A stretch of DNA of 64,000 nucleotides from Streptomyces ochraceiscleroticus (GTDB taxonomy: Bacteria; Actinomycetota; Actinomycetes; Streptomycetales; Streptomycetaceae), in NCBI RefSeq assembly GCF_000720485.1, contig NZ_JOAX01000003.1, forward strand, positions 186,001 to 250,000. Direction: 5' to 3'. A model generated the notes under the pieces. It made no database searches, had not been told where the DNA came from, and saw only the letters and a program-made list of their open reading frames with translations. Below, piece by piece: positions 8,627 to 17,514 of this stretch. Every line of letters starts with the position of its first letter. The stretch's first letter is position 1. The position numbers and the translations under genes are program-made.

Positions 8627-9562
8627 ATGAGCGACACTTCCTCCCCCTTCGGTTTCGAGCTCGTGCGGCGTGGGTACGACCGCGGTCAGGTCGACGACCG
8701 CATTACGAAGCTCGTCGCCGACCGCGACAGCGCGCTTGCGCGTATCACCTCGCTGGAAAAGCGCATCGAGGAGTTGCACCTCGAAACGCAGAATGCCCAG
8801 GCCCAGGTCAACGACGCCGAGCCGTCCTACGCGGGCCTCGGTGCCCGGGTCGAGAAGATCCTCCGTCTCGCCGAGGAGGAGGCCAAGGATCTGCGCGAGG
8901 AAGCGCGCCGGGCCGCCGAGCAGCACCGCGAGCTGGCCGAGTCGGCCGCCCAGCAGGTCCGTAACGACGCCGAGGCGTTCGCCGCCGACCGCAAGGCCAA
9001 GGCGGAGGACGAGGGCGTCCGGATCGTCGAGAAGGCCAAGGGCGAGGCGCAGACGCTGCGGGCCGACGCGCAGAAGGACGCGCAGTCCAAGCGCGAGGAG
9101 GCGGACTCCCTCTTCGAGGAGACCCGCGCGAAGGCCGCCCAGGCCGCCGCCGACTTCGAGACCAACCTCGCCAAGCGCCGCGAGCAGTCCGAGCGGGACC
9201 TGGCCTCGCGTCAGGCCAAGGCCGAGAAGCGGCTCGCGGAGATCGAGCACCGCGCCGAGCAGCTCCGCCTGGAGGCCGAGAAGCTGCGTACGGACGCGGA
9301 GCGCCGGGCCCGCCAGACGGTGGAGACCGCGCAGCGCCAGGCCGAGGACATCGTGGCGGACGCGAATGCCAAGGCGGACCGTATCCGCAGCGAATCCGAG
9401 CGCGAGCTCGCGGCGCTGACGAACCGCCGCGACTCCATCAACGCCCAGCTCACCAACGTCCGCGAGATGCTCGCGACGCTGACCGGTGCGGCGGTGGCTG
9501 CCGCGGGGACGCCGGGCGAGGAGGAGTCGTCCCGCGGGGTGCCTGCCCAGCAGGGCCGCTGA
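8627..9562 (+). CDS. filP: FilP, intermediate-filament-like coiled-coil protein
   Basis: A 311-residue protein with a short N-terminal DivIVA-like region (FELVRRGYDRGQVDDRITKL), a long coiled coil over about residues 30-285, and a short Ala/Gly/Ser tail. FilP forms cytoskeletal networks near the growing hyphal tip and interacts with Scy and DivIVA. The C-terminal segment (LTNRRDSINAQLTNVREML) resembles the same segment of Scy (VRRREDINTEISRVQDVLEAL), suggesting common ancestry. AGGAA lies four bases before the ATG. Confidence 0.93.
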   Translation: MSDTSSPFGFELVRRGYDRGQVDDRITKLVADRDSALARITSLEKRIEELHLETQNAQAQVNDAEPSYAGLGARVEKILRLAEEEAKDLREEARRAAEQHRELAESAAQQVRNDAEAFAADRKAKAEDEGVRIVEKAKGEAQTLRADAQKDAQSKREEADSLFEETRAKAAQAAADFETNLAKRREQSERDLASRQAKAEKRLAEIEHRAEQLRLEAEKLRTDAERRARQTVETAQRQAEDIVADANAKADRIRSESERELAALTNRRDSINAQLTNVREMLATLTGAAVAAAGTPGEEESSRGVPAQQGR

Positions 9563-9681
9563 CGCGGCGCCGAGCCGATCCGTTCGCTCCGTCCGCCCCG
9601 TGCCGTTGACCGCGGTGCGGGGCGGTGGTGTGTCGGGTGCGGGTCACGTGCATGTGCGGCTCCCGTATCGCGGCCTGGCGG

Positions 9682-9825
9682 CCGCTCGTCCTCAAACGCC
9701 GGACGGGCTTGATTTTCGCCGCTGGTACGCAAACGCCCAGCGGGTCTGATGTGGCCGCTGGTGCGCGATCATCCCACGGGCTTGTTCTGGCTGGGCGTCC
9801 TCGAACGGCGGGCGGGCTGGAATGG
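9682..9825. repeat. Four degenerate ~36-bp tandem repeats
   Basis: Units at 9682-9718, 9719-9754, 9755-9790 and 9791-9825 each begin CCGCTSGT or a variant and end with a CGGGCTTGATTTT-like segment. The first and last are closest to the CCTCAAACGCCGGACGGGCT-type repeat I recall as dispersed in Streptomyces intergenic DNA; the middle two have drifted. They occupy much of the 309-bp gap between filP and the ABC transporter. No gene is seen here. Confidence 0.6.
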
Positions 9826-9859
9826 GGGTATCCAGGCGGCGGAGGAGCGTGAGCGCGCC

Positions 9860-9865
9860 TACCGT
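9860..9865 (+). promoter_or_regulatory. Candidate -10 box of a leaderless transcript
   Basis: TACCGT ends exactly 6 nt before the ATG at 9872, leaving no room for a ribosome site. The same TANNNT, 6 nt, start-codon layout recurs at 22682, 51924 and 52525. No convincing -35 box is visible. Confidence 0.4.
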
Positions 9866-9871
9866 GGGCGC

Positions 9872-10912
9872 ATGATCGAGATCGAGGGGCTGACCAAGCG
9901 GTACGGGGAGAAGCTCGCTGTCGACGGGCTGAGCTTTACCGTGCGGCCCGGGATCATCACAGGGTTTCTCGGGCCCAACGGGGCCGGGAAGTCCACGACC
10001 ATGCGGATGATGCTCGACCTGGACAACCCCACCGCCGGCACGGTCCGTATCGACGGCCGGCACTACCGCCAGTTGCGCGACCCGCTCACGTACATCGGCG
10101 CCCTGCTGGACGCCAAGGCCATGCACGGCGGGCGCAGCGCGTACCACCATCTCCTCTGTCTGGCGCAGAGCAACGGCATTCCACGCGCCCGCGTCCACCA
10201 GGCGCTGGACACCGTGGGTCTGACCGCCGTCGCCAAGAAGCGCGCCAAGGGGTTCTCGCTCGGCATGGGGCAGCGGCTCGGCATCGCCGCCGCGCTGCTC
10301 GGCGATCCGCGCATCCTGATGTTCGACGAGCCGGTCAACGGTCTCGACCCCGAGGGCATCCACTGGATCCGCAACCTCATGAAGAGCCTGGCCGCGCAGG
10401 GCCGTACGGTCTTCGTCTCCTCGCACCTGATGAGCGAGATGGCGCTGACGGCCGATCACCTCGTCGTCATCGGGCAGGGCCGGCTGCTCGCCGACACCTC
10501 CATGGCCGAGTTCATCCGGCGCAATTCGCGCAGTTACGTCCGGATGCGCTCCCCCGAGCACGAGCGGCTGCGGGACGTCCTCGCGGCGGCCGGGCACACC
10601 GCCGTACCGGTGGCGGACGGCGCGCTGGAGATCGACGGGGTGAGCGCCGGGGACCTGGGCGAGCTGGCGGCCGGGCACGGCCTCGTCCTGCACGAACTCA
10701 GCCCGCAGCAGGCATCGTTGGAGGAGGCGTTCATGCAGCTCACGGCCGAGTCGGTGGAGTACCACGCGCACTCGGACACGGCGGGTCCGGCCGTGCCGGC
10801 GGGGCCCGCTCCCGGCCCGGACGCGAGCCCGCCGCCGCCTCCAACGCCCCCGCCCCCACCTCAGCCGGCCGGCGACTGGGGCGCCGACTGGCGGCGGAAG
10901 AAGGGGCGCTGA
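9872..10912 (+). CDS. ABC-2 type transporter, ATP-binding protein
   Basis: A 346-residue ATPase with Walker A GPNGAGKST (34-42), a signature of the form SLGMGQRLGIA, Walker B ILMFDEPVNGLDPEGI and the switch His in SSHLMSEM. The C-terminal 50 residues are Pro-rich, outside the usual fold. The permease gene begins 2 bp downstream, so they are co-translated. This pair and the pair at 12.7-15 kb are close paralogues. Substrate is unknown; such exporters often handle antibiotics or lipids. The start has a leaderless look (-10 box 6 nt upstream). Confidence 0.9.
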   Translation: MIEIEGLTKRYGEKLAVDGLSFTVRPGIITGFLGPNGAGKSTTMRMMLDLDNPTAGTVRIDGRHYRQLRDPLTYIGALLDAKAMHGGRSAYHHLLCLAQSNGIPRARVHQALDTVGLTAVAKKRAKGFSLGMGQRLGIAAALLGDPRILMFDEPVNGLDPEGIHWIRNLMKSLAAQGRTVFVSSHLMSEMALTADHLVVIGQGRLLADTSMAEFIRRNSRSYVRMRSPEHERLRDVLAAAGHTAVPVADGALEIDGVSAGDLGELAAGHGLVLHELSPQQASLEEAFMQLTAESVEYHAHSDTAGPAVPAGPAPGPDASPPPPPTPPPPPQPAGDWGADWRRKKGR

Positions 10913-10914
10913 CG

Positions 10915-11688
10915 ATGGCAGTGGCCTCACAGGTCCTCACCTCGGAATGGACCAAGATCAGATCGGTGCGCTCCACCGTGTGGACGCTGGGCATCGCCGT
11001 GGTCGTCACGGTCGTCATGGGCGCGGCGATCTGTCTGCTCGTCAAGAACGACTTCGATTCCATGCCGGTCCGCGAGCGGCTCACCTTCGACGCCACCAGC
11101 ACGGCCTTCGCCGGAATGGGCCTGGGCCAGCTCGCGATGATCGTCTTCGGGGTGCTGGTGGTCGGAGGCGAGTACAGCACCGGCATGATCCGCACCTCGC
11201 TGGCCGCCGTGCCGCAGCGCGGCACCTTCCTCTTCAGCAAGATCACGGTGGCCACCCTGCTCGCGTTCGTCGTGTCCCTGGTGACCAGCTTCGTCGCCTT
11301 CTCCGTCGGCCAGGCCATGCTGGGCGCCGACCTCCGGGTGGGGCTGGGCGACCCGGGCGTGCTGCGCGCGGTCTTCGGCGGCGCGCTCTACATGACGCTG
11401 ATCGCGCTGTTCTCCATGGGCGTGGCCGCGGTGCTGCGCAGCCCGATGCTCTCGCTGGGCATCCTGATGCCGTTCTTCTTCCTGATCTCCAACATCCTCG
11501 GCGCCGTCTCGGCCACCCGGAAGCTCGGCCGGTACCTCCCCGACCAGGCGGGCCAGAAGGTCATGAAGGTGGTGACCACCGGCGACGACGTCCCGTACGG
11601 CCCGTGGGGCGGGCTCGGCATCATGGCCCTCTGGGTCATCGCCGCGCTGATCGCCGGGTACCTCTTCCTGAAGAAGCGGGACGCGTAG
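10915..11688 (+). CDS. ABC-2 type transporter permease
   Basis: A 257-residue membrane protein with about six hydrophobic segments. It opens with LTSEWTKIRSVRSTVWTL, the short cytoplasmic leader typical of this actinomycete ABC-2 permease group, and ends in a KKRDA tail. It starts 2 bp after the ATPase gene, and its stop overlaps the GTG of the next gene by one base, so three genes form one operon. It presumably forms a homodimeric channel with the ATPase at 9872. Confidence 0.9.
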   Translation: MAVASQVLTSEWTKIRSVRSTVWTLGIAVVVTVVMGAAICLLVKNDFDSMPVRERLTFDATSTAFAGMGLGQLAMIVFGVLVVGGEYSTGMIRTSLAAVPQRGTFLFSKITVATLLAFVVSLVTSFVAFSVGQAMLGADLRVGLGDPGVLRAVFGGALYMTLIALFSMGVAAVLRSPMLSLGILMPFFFLISNILGAVSATRKLGRYLPDQAGQKVMKVVTTGDDVPYGPWGGLGIMALWVIAALIAGYLFLKKRDA

Positions 11689-12578
11689 TGCTGCCCACGG
11701 GAGCGCCGGGGCTCGGCCCCGTCCCGGCCCTGGAGCCGCTGACGTATCCGGGGCGGCCGGTGACGGCGCCCGCGCTGCTGGACGGCGGGACGCTGCTGCC
11801 GCTCACCGCGGTCCCCGGCCCGCACCGGGTCGGCGGCTGGCGGCTCGGCCCGGACCCGGACCGCACCCTCGACGACGTGCTGCGGGCCCGCGGCCTGCCG
11901 CCCGCCGGGCAGCGCCACCCCGTCCTCGCCGTCGGCTCCAACGCCTGCCCCGCACAGGTCTCGTACAAGCTCACCCGGCGCGACATCCCCGCGGCCGTCC
12001 CGATGGTCCCGGTACGCCTGCGCGGCATCGGGGTGGGCAGTTCGGCGCACATCGGTACGCCGGGTTACGTGGCCGCCGCGCCGTTCACCGACCCGCACTC
12101 CGAAGTGACGCTCGTGGCGGGGTGGCTGGACGCCGCGCAACTGGCGGTCGTGGACGCCACGGAGGCCCACTACCACCGCGTCCTGCTCCCCGGCGACCGG
12201 TTCCCCATGACGCTGCCGTCCGGGGAGCGGCTGAGCGGCGCGTACCTGTACGTCGGCCGGCACGGCGTGCTGGCGGGGCCGGACGGCGGGCCGCGCCCCG
12301 CCGGGCCGCAGCCGGCGCTCCTCACCGAGCTGCTGTCCGGGTCGGCCGCGCTGCGGCGGATCCTCGGGCCCGGCCCGGAGGCGTGGGTGGCGCGGGCCGC
12401 CGCGGACAGCGCGGTGCGGTCGGAGGCGCGTCGGATCTTCCGCGCGGAGGGCCGGGTGCTGCCGCAGGAGGAGTTCGCACCGTATGTGGACGACGGCGCG
12501 GAGGTCCGGACGTACGACGATCTGCCGCCCATCGGGGGCGAAGCGGGACTTCGCCGGTCACCGACACGCGGGGATTGA
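11688..12578 (+). CDS. Conserved hypothetical protein, VGSN motif
   Basis: A 296-residue soluble protein of unknown function, translationally coupled to the permease (GTG overlaps its TAG by one base). Residues near 90 read HPVLAVGSNACPAQV; a GSN motif after a beta strand resembles the glycine-rich loop of gamma-glutamylcyclotransferase-like (AIG2) folds, but the rest is too divergent to assign. It is Pro/Gly/Arg-rich with no membrane segment or signal peptide. Its place between two ABC pairs suggests it belongs to the cluster. I do not recognise a specific function. Confidence 0.7.
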   Translation: MLPTGAPGLGPVPALEPLTYPGRPVTAPALLDGGTLLPLTAVPGPHRVGGWRLGPDPDRTLDDVLRARGLPPAGQRHPVLAVGSNACPAQVSYKLTRRDIPAAVPMVPVRLRGIGVGSSAHIGTPGYVAAAPFTDPHSEVTLVAGWLDAAQLAVVDATEAHYHRVLLPGDRFPMTLPSGERLSGAYLYVGRHGVLAGPDGGPRPAGPQPALLTELLSGSAALRRILGPGPEAWVARAAADSAVRSEARRIFRAEGRVLPQEEFAPYVDDGAEVRTYDDLPPIGGEAGLRRSPTRGD

Positions 12579-12676
12579 GCGGAACCGTCAATGGCTCGTT
12601 AGCCTCGTAACCCTCACGGGGGCATGAGGTGATTTCGGCATGCCGTGCCCCGACACCATCTCGCGAGGGGCGGAGA

Positions 12677-13903
12677 ATGATCGAGGCAGTCGGCCTGACG
12701 AAGCGCTACGGCGCCAAGACGGCCGTGCACAACCTGTCGTTCCAGGTACGGCCGGGGACCGTCACCGGCTTCCTGGGGCCCAACGGGTCCGGGAAGTCCA
12801 CCACGATGCGCATGATCCTGGGGCTGGACACCCCGACCTCGGGGCACGTGACGATCGGCGGCCACCCCTTCCGCAAGCTGCCGAACGCACCGCGCCAGGT
12901 GGGCGCGCTGCTCGACGCGAAGGCCGTGCACGGCGGCCGCAGCGCCCGCCAGCACCTGCTGTCGCTGGCGCAGCTCTCCGGGATCCCGGCGAGCCGGGTG
13001 GACGAAGTACTGGGCCTGGTCGGCCTGCAGGACGTGGCGAAGAAGCGGTCCAAGGGCTTCTCGCTGGGCATGGGGCAGCGGCTCGGCATCGCCGCCGCGA
13101 TGCTCGGCGACCCGCAGGTGCTGCTCTTCGACGAGCCGGTCAACGGCCTGGACCCGGATGGCATCCTCTGGGTCCGCAACCTGATGAAGCAGCTGGCGTC
13201 GGAGGGCCGTACGGTCTTCGTCTCCTCGCACCTGATGAGTGAGATGGCGCTGACGGCCGAGCACCTGATCGTGATCGGCCGCGGCCAGCTGCTCGCCGAC
13301 ATGAACGTCAAGGACTTCATCGCGGCCAACTCCACCGGCTTCGCGCGGGTCCGCACGCCCGACACCGAGCCCGCACAGGGCGAGAAGCTGACCTCCGTGC
13401 TGAGTGAGGCGGGCGGCCAGGTCGCGCCGGAGCCGGACGGGGCGCTGCGCGTCACCGGGCTGGCGCTGCCGCGGATCAGCGATCTGGCGCACGAGGCCGG
13501 GGTCCGGCTGTGGGAGCTGTCGCCGCACCAGGCGTCCCTGGAAGAGGCGTACATGCAGCTCACGCAGGGCGCGGTGGACTACCGCTCGGCGGTCCCGCCG
13601 CAGGCGGTGCCGGGCGTCGTGCCGGGCGGGATGCCCGGTGGCGTGCCTGGTGGGGTACCCGGTGGGCTGCCGCCGCAGGGGTACGCGGGTGATCCGTACG
13701 CCGGCGCGTACGGCCCGCAGGCCGGGGCGCCCGGACCGTACGCCGGACAGCCCGGCCCGTACGGAGCGCAGCCGCAGGGCGCGCCGGCCCCCGGGCCGTA
13801 CGGAGCGCCCCCGGCGCCGCCCCAGCAGCAGCCGCAGGCCCAGCCGCAGCAGCACGCCGCCCCCGCCGACCCGACCCAGCAGCACAGCGAGGACGCCCGA
13901 TGA
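12677..13903 (+). CDS. ABC-2 type transporter, ATP-binding protein (second copy)
   Basis: A 408-residue paralogue of the ATPase at 9872, with the same Walker A position (34-42, GPNGSGKST), signature SLGMGQRLGIAAA and Walker B LLFDEPVNGLDPDGI. After about residue 305 comes a roughly 100-residue tail rich in Pro, Gly, Gln and Tyr-Gly-Ala repeats, longer than that of the first copy. The ATG is preceded by GGGGCGGAG. The stop overlaps the permease start by four bases (ATGA), so the two are coupled. Confidence 0.9.
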   Translation: MIEAVGLTKRYGAKTAVHNLSFQVRPGTVTGFLGPNGSGKSTTMRMILGLDTPTSGHVTIGGHPFRKLPNAPRQVGALLDAKAVHGGRSARQHLLSLAQLSGIPASRVDEVLGLVGLQDVAKKRSKGFSLGMGQRLGIAAAMLGDPQVLLFDEPVNGLDPDGILWVRNLMKQLASEGRTVFVSSHLMSEMALTAEHLIVIGRGQLLADMNVKDFIAANSTGFARVRTPDTEPAQGEKLTSVLSEAGGQVAPEPDGALRVTGLALPRISDLAHEAGVRLWELSPHQASLEEAYMQLTQGAVDYRSAVPPQAVPGVVPGGMPGGVPGGVPGGLPPQGYAGDPYAGAYGPQAGAPGPYAGQPGPYGAQPQGAPAPGPYGAPPAPPQQQPQAQPQQHAAPADPTQQHSEDAR

Positions 13904-14964
13904 CCACCCCCGACCAGCCGCAGCAGCCGCAGCCGCCCCGCCAGGACGAGGGCACGATGATGCTGAACGCCATCGGCCCGCGGGCCGGCGGACCGCAGCC
14001 GGGCGCACAGCCGCAGCCCCAGGCCCAGCCGCAGCCGGGCACACAGCCGCAGCCCGCCGCACAGCAGCCGCAGCAGGCGCCTGCCGTTCCGCCTCAGCAG
14101 CAGGCACAGCCCCAGCAGCAGCCCGCCTACGCCGCCGCTCACCCGCAGGCGCAGTTCTCCGGGGGCGGTTACGTCTCGCCCATACCGGTGCGGCCCACGC
14201 ACCTGGGGCACGCGCTGGCCTCGGAGTGGACGAAGATCAAGTCGGTCCGCTCCACCGTGTGGACGCTCAGCGTGATGATCGTCCTCGTGCTCGGCGTCGG
14301 CACACTCACCGGCTTCGGCATCTCCGCGAGCGGCACCGACCTGCGCGGCGCCTCGCCGCTGGGCTTCGGCATGTTCGGCATGCTGCTCGGCCTGATGTGC
14401 GTGATCACGCTGGGCGTGCTGTGCGTCTCCTCCGAGTACGGCACCGGCATGATCCGTACGACGCTGACCGCCTGCCCCAGCCGGGCGCGGGTGCTCGCCG
14501 CGAAGGCGATCGTCTTCTTCCTGCTGTCCTTCGTGGTCACCGCGGTCACCACGACGCTGGTCGCGCTGATCGAGACCGGCCTGCTCAGCGGCCAGGGCGG
14601 CGCCACGCCGAGCGGCTCGGAGTGGTTCAAGGCGACGGTCGGCGTGAGCCTGTACGTCGCGATGCTCGGCCTGCTCGCGCTGTCCGTCGGCGCGCTGCTC
14701 CGGCACTCGGCGGGCGCCATCACGATCATGATCGGCCTGGTGCTGCTGCCGCTGGTGCTGGCGCTGTTCATGATGGCGGAGAGCCTGCAGGACCTGCGGG
14801 AGTTCCTGTTCGAGTACTCCATCCCGAGCCAGCTCGGCGTGATGTACAGCAACGCCGTCGCCTCGTCCGGCCCCTCGGGCTGGGACCCGCTGTGGATCGT
14901 GACGGGGCTGACGGCCGTCGTCCTCGGCGGCGCCTTCGTGGCACTGCACCAGCGGGACGTCTAG
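13900..14964 (+). CDS. ABC-2 type transporter permease (second copy)
   Basis: A 354-residue permease paralogous to that at 10915. It carries an extra N-terminal extension of about 100 residues dominated by Pro and Gln (PQPQAQPQ-type repeats) before the shared LASEWTKIKSVRSTVWTL leader and about six membrane segments. The extension lies next to the similarly Pro/Gln/Gly-rich tail of its ATPase, so the two low-complexity regions may interact or may have expanded by slippage. It ends in HQRDV, like the KKRDA end of its paralogue. Confidence 0.9.
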   Translation: MTTPDQPQQPQPPRQDEGTMMLNAIGPRAGGPQPGAQPQPQAQPQPGTQPQPAAQQPQQAPAVPPQQQAQPQQQPAYAAAHPQAQFSGGGYVSPIPVRPTHLGHALASEWTKIKSVRSTVWTLSVMIVLVLGVGTLTGFGISASGTDLRGASPLGFGMFGMLLGLMCVITLGVLCVSSEYGTGMIRTTLTACPSRARVLAAKAIVFFLLSFVVTAVTTTLVALIETGLLSGQGGATPSGSEWFKATVGVSLYVAMLGLLALSVGALLRHSAGAITIMIGLVLLPLVLALFMMAESLQDLREFLFEYSIPSQLGVMYSNAVASSGPSGWDPLWIVTGLTAVVLGGAFVALHQRDV

Positions 14965-15015
14965 GGACCACGGGGACAGGGACCGCAAGGAGTCCGAAAA
15001 GCGTCGCGTCCGGGG

Positions 15016-15333
15016 TCAGTATCGGGGCGCGTTACGGGACCGCTGGAGCCGGGCGCTCCGGCGGTCCCGCGCGTTCCAGCACGCCTTGTGCCAGTGCCGC
15101 CGGTCGTCGCCGTCGCTGTACTGCGGCCAGGCCACCACATGCGGCACACCGGGCGGGATCTCCTGGTCACAGCCCGGGCAGCGGTAGTGCTTGGCCGCCG
15201 CGCCGCCGCCGATCTGCCGTACGTACCACTCCTCGCCGCGCCACTCCTCCGTACGCTCCAGTCCGTAGCGCGGGCCGCCCACGCGATCCGAGGGATTCTC
15301 ACCGCCGCGCGGACGGTTTCGACGGGGGGACAC
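15016..15333 (-). CDS. Small zinc-finger-like protein
   Basis: A 105-residue Arg-rich protein. CPGCDQEIPPG near the middle and RRHWHKACW about 30 residues later give a CxxC plus His/Cys pattern suited to one zinc ion in a treble-clef-like knuckle. Relatives in Streptomyces are, as I recall, labelled 'ATP/GTP-binding protein' without good reason; no P-loop is visible here. A role in nucleic acid binding is a guess. It converges with the permease at 14964. Confidence 0.65.
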   Translation of the reverse strand: MSPRRNRPRGGENPSDRVGGPRYGLERTEEWRGEEWYVRQIGGGAAAKHYRCPGCDQEIPPGVPHVVAWPQYSDGDDRRHWHKACWNARDRRSARLQRSRNAPRY

Positions 15334-15525
15334 TGGGCACCTCGGGACTTCTCAGGGGGAGTAACGGGCTGTCACCAGCCTACGACGACCGGCCGGGGTC
15401 CCGGGCCCTCCGTCGCAATGCTGCGATCATCAGGAAACTTCGGCGGGAGCCGTGCCCTTGGCACGTGTCAGCCGTTGTTGCCTGTAAGGGGGATGTCGCG
15501 TCGGCTGCGAGGAGGCAGAAGAGCG

Positions 15526-16554
15526 ATGCGCGTTGGGGCTTTTATCCTGGCCGCCCAGTTTCCGGGCCAGGGCGAGGGGGAGACACTGCACCGGGCCATG
15601 CGGTCCGCCGAGGTGGCCGAGGAGGCCGGTCTCGACGACGTCTGGGTGGCCGAGCACCATTTCGTGCCGTACGGCATCTGTCCGTCGGCGGTGACCCTGG
15701 CAGCGCAGTTGCTGGGGCGTACGCACCGCATCGGAGTCGGCACGGCCGTGAGCGTCCTGCCGACCGCGCATCCGGTCGCGCTGGGTGAGCAGGCGGCGCT
15801 GCTGCATCTGACGTCCGGCGGGCGGTTCACGCTCGGCGTCGGGCGGGGCGGGCCATGGGTCGACCTTGAGGTCTTCGGGTGCGGCCTCTCGGCGTTCGAG
15901 GAGGGGTTCCCGGAGTCCCTGGACCTGCTGCTGCGCTGGCTGCGCGAGCCGCGCGTCGGGGCCGCCGGTGGGCGGTACGCCTTCCGGGACGTGGCGGTGG
16001 TGCCGCGCCCGACCGAGGAGCCGGCCGGGCGGGACGGCCCGCCGGTGGTGGTGGCCTGCACCTCTGTCCGCTCCGTGCGGCTGGCGGCCGAGCGCGGCCT
16101 GCCGATGCTGCTCGGGATGCACTCGGGGGACGAGGAAAAGGCCGAGATGGTCGACTGCTGGCGGCGTACGGCGCTGGCCGCGGGGCGGGATCCGGACGAG
16201 GTCGCGGCGGCCGCCCATGTCTCGGCGGGCGTGGTGCAGATCGCCGACGCCCGGCAGGACGCCAGGGAGACGCTGCTGAAGGCGATGCCCGGCTGGCTGC
16301 GCCAGGGGCTCGCGGCCCATGTCACGGTCGACGGCCGGCGCCGCGCCATGCGGGACCCGCTGGCCTATACCGAGCTGCTCTGCGAGCTGCACCCGGTCGG
16401 GACGCCGGAGGACTGTGCGGACCGGCTCGCCGCGACGACGGAGCGCACCGGCATCGCGCGCCACGCGCTGCTGGTCGAGGGCTCCGGCGACCTCGCCGTG
16501 ACGGAGGAGAACATCCGCCGGCTGGGCAAAGAGGTCCTGCCGATGCTGGCCTGA
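15526..16554 (+). CDS. LLM class flavin-dependent oxidoreductase
   Basis: A 342-residue luciferase-like monooxygenase (TIM barrel). Visible family features are the N-terminal EEAGLDDVWVAEHHF, the TAVSVLPTAHPVALGEQ strand-helix and LGVGRGGPWVDLEVFG near residue 110. These enzymes use FMN or F420; the cofactor cannot be told from the sequence. AGGAGG lies before the ATG, although the reading frame is open much further upstream. The substrate is unknown. Confidence 0.85.
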   Translation: MRVGAFILAAQFPGQGEGETLHRAMRSAEVAEEAGLDDVWVAEHHFVPYGICPSAVTLAAQLLGRTHRIGVGTAVSVLPTAHPVALGEQAALLHLTSGGRFTLGVGRGGPWVDLEVFGCGLSAFEEGFPESLDLLLRWLREPRVGAAGGRYAFRDVAVVPRPTEEPAGRDGPPVVVACTSVRSVRLAAERGLPMLLGMHSGDEEKAEMVDCWRRTALAAGRDPDEVAAAAHVSAGVVQIADARQDARETLLKAMPGWLRQGLAAHVTVDGRRRAMRDPLAYTELLCELHPVGTPEDCADRLAATTERTGIARHALLVEGSGDLAVTEENIRRLGKEVLPMLA

Positions 16555-16653
16555 GTACCACTGTCCTCAGTACGGCCGCATTGAGTACCGCTGCACTGAA
16601 TGCCGCTGTAGAAAGCTTCTGTCCCGAGTACCGCTGTCCTGAGCGCCGCTGGG
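16553..16653. repeat. Interspersed 18-bp repeat GAGTACCGCTGTCCTGAG
   Basis: Close copies lie at 16553-16570, 16583-16600 and 16626-16643, separated by half-copies resembling GTACGGCCGCAT, ATGCCGCTGTA and GCGCCGCTG. The array starts within the stop codon of the oxidoreductase gene. The rest of the gap to 16839 is GC-rich with nothing else recognisable. Confidence 0.6.
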
Positions 16654-16839
16654 CCGAGGGCCCGGGCGAGAGGACCCCGGGGGCCGGGGGGTCCGTGGAG
16701 ATCCTTCATGTGCCCGACGGGCGGTCCGCCCACCGACGGGGCCCAAGAGCCCCGCCGGCGGACCGTTGCGGTTGCCGCCGCTCGCGTACTGACGCCGATC
16801 CGGCGCCACATCCCACGCACACGGCGGCGGCAACTCCGG

Positions 16840-17232
16840 TCAGCAGTCGCGCAGTTCGGGCGACTGGTTCAGGAGCTGGCCGCGCACGGAGGTGAAACGG
16901 GCCAGGCGGTCGTCCGCCGACGGGTCGAGCGGGAAGACCGCGACCCGGTGACAGTTCTGGAACGCCAGCCGCACGCCGAAGTGGCGCTCGAGCGACCCGC
17001 GTATCGCGTCACTCGCCAGTGCTCGCAGCAGTTGGCCGCGCGCCTGCTCGTCGGGCGGCGGGGTCAGGTTGTCGGCGAACTCTCCGCCGTCCACCTTCAG
17101 GCGGGCCACCAGCGAGCTGATCATCTCCCATGCATAGGGCAGAGAAGTCCGGACGCAGTCGACAAATGCGGCTTCGTCGACCTCGCCTCGCTCGGCCTGT
17201 TCGAGGAGGGCCGGTGAGACGTCGAGCGACAT
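16840..17232 (-). CDS. SCO5389 family protein
   Basis: A 130-residue soluble, acidic protein of unknown function with no membrane segment or catalytic motif I can name. It matches what I recall of the Streptomyces SCO5389 family, which sits beside nucS. The ATG at 17232 is chosen because AGAGGAG lies just before it; an ATG 24 bp further upstream in frame has no such site and would absorb the ribosome site into coding sequence. It diverges from nucS across 282 bp. Confidence 0.75.
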   Translation of the reverse strand: MSLDVSPALLEQAERGEVDEAAFVDCVRTSLPYAWEMISSLVARLKVDGGEFADNLTPPPDEQARGQLLRALASDAIRGSLERHFGVRLAFQNCHRVAVFPLDPSADDRLARFTSVRGQLLNQSPELRDC

Positions 17233-17514
17233 GAGGTTCTCCTCTCGCGGCTCCATAAGGGGCGGAGCCTCAGGGACAGTACGAGGGACCGCCACGCAGC
17301 GTGTCCGCGTCACGACCCCCCGCGTCAACGGTATTCCGCCTTTCTTGCCCGCACCAGGAGATTGCGCACACAACCGGCCACGCGAGCCCGCCGGAGCTGC
17401 GTTGGTTTCCCCCGCAACGTCACCCCGCGCGCGGCCCCGCCGCCATACGAGTACACCGCGTACGCCTGTGGGCGAATCGCGTGGACCACCCGGCGTCGAG
17501 TAGCGTGGCGCACC

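Noticed and set aside
13404..15788. 794-codon plus-strand frame across the second ABC pair
   Set aside because: A shadow frame of Arg/Pro/Ala-rich text overlapping two well-supported genes in another phase.
17230..17256. Earlier ATG for the SCO5389-family gene (24 bp upstream)
   Set aside because: It would place the AGAGGAG ribosome site inside the coding sequence and itself lacks one.
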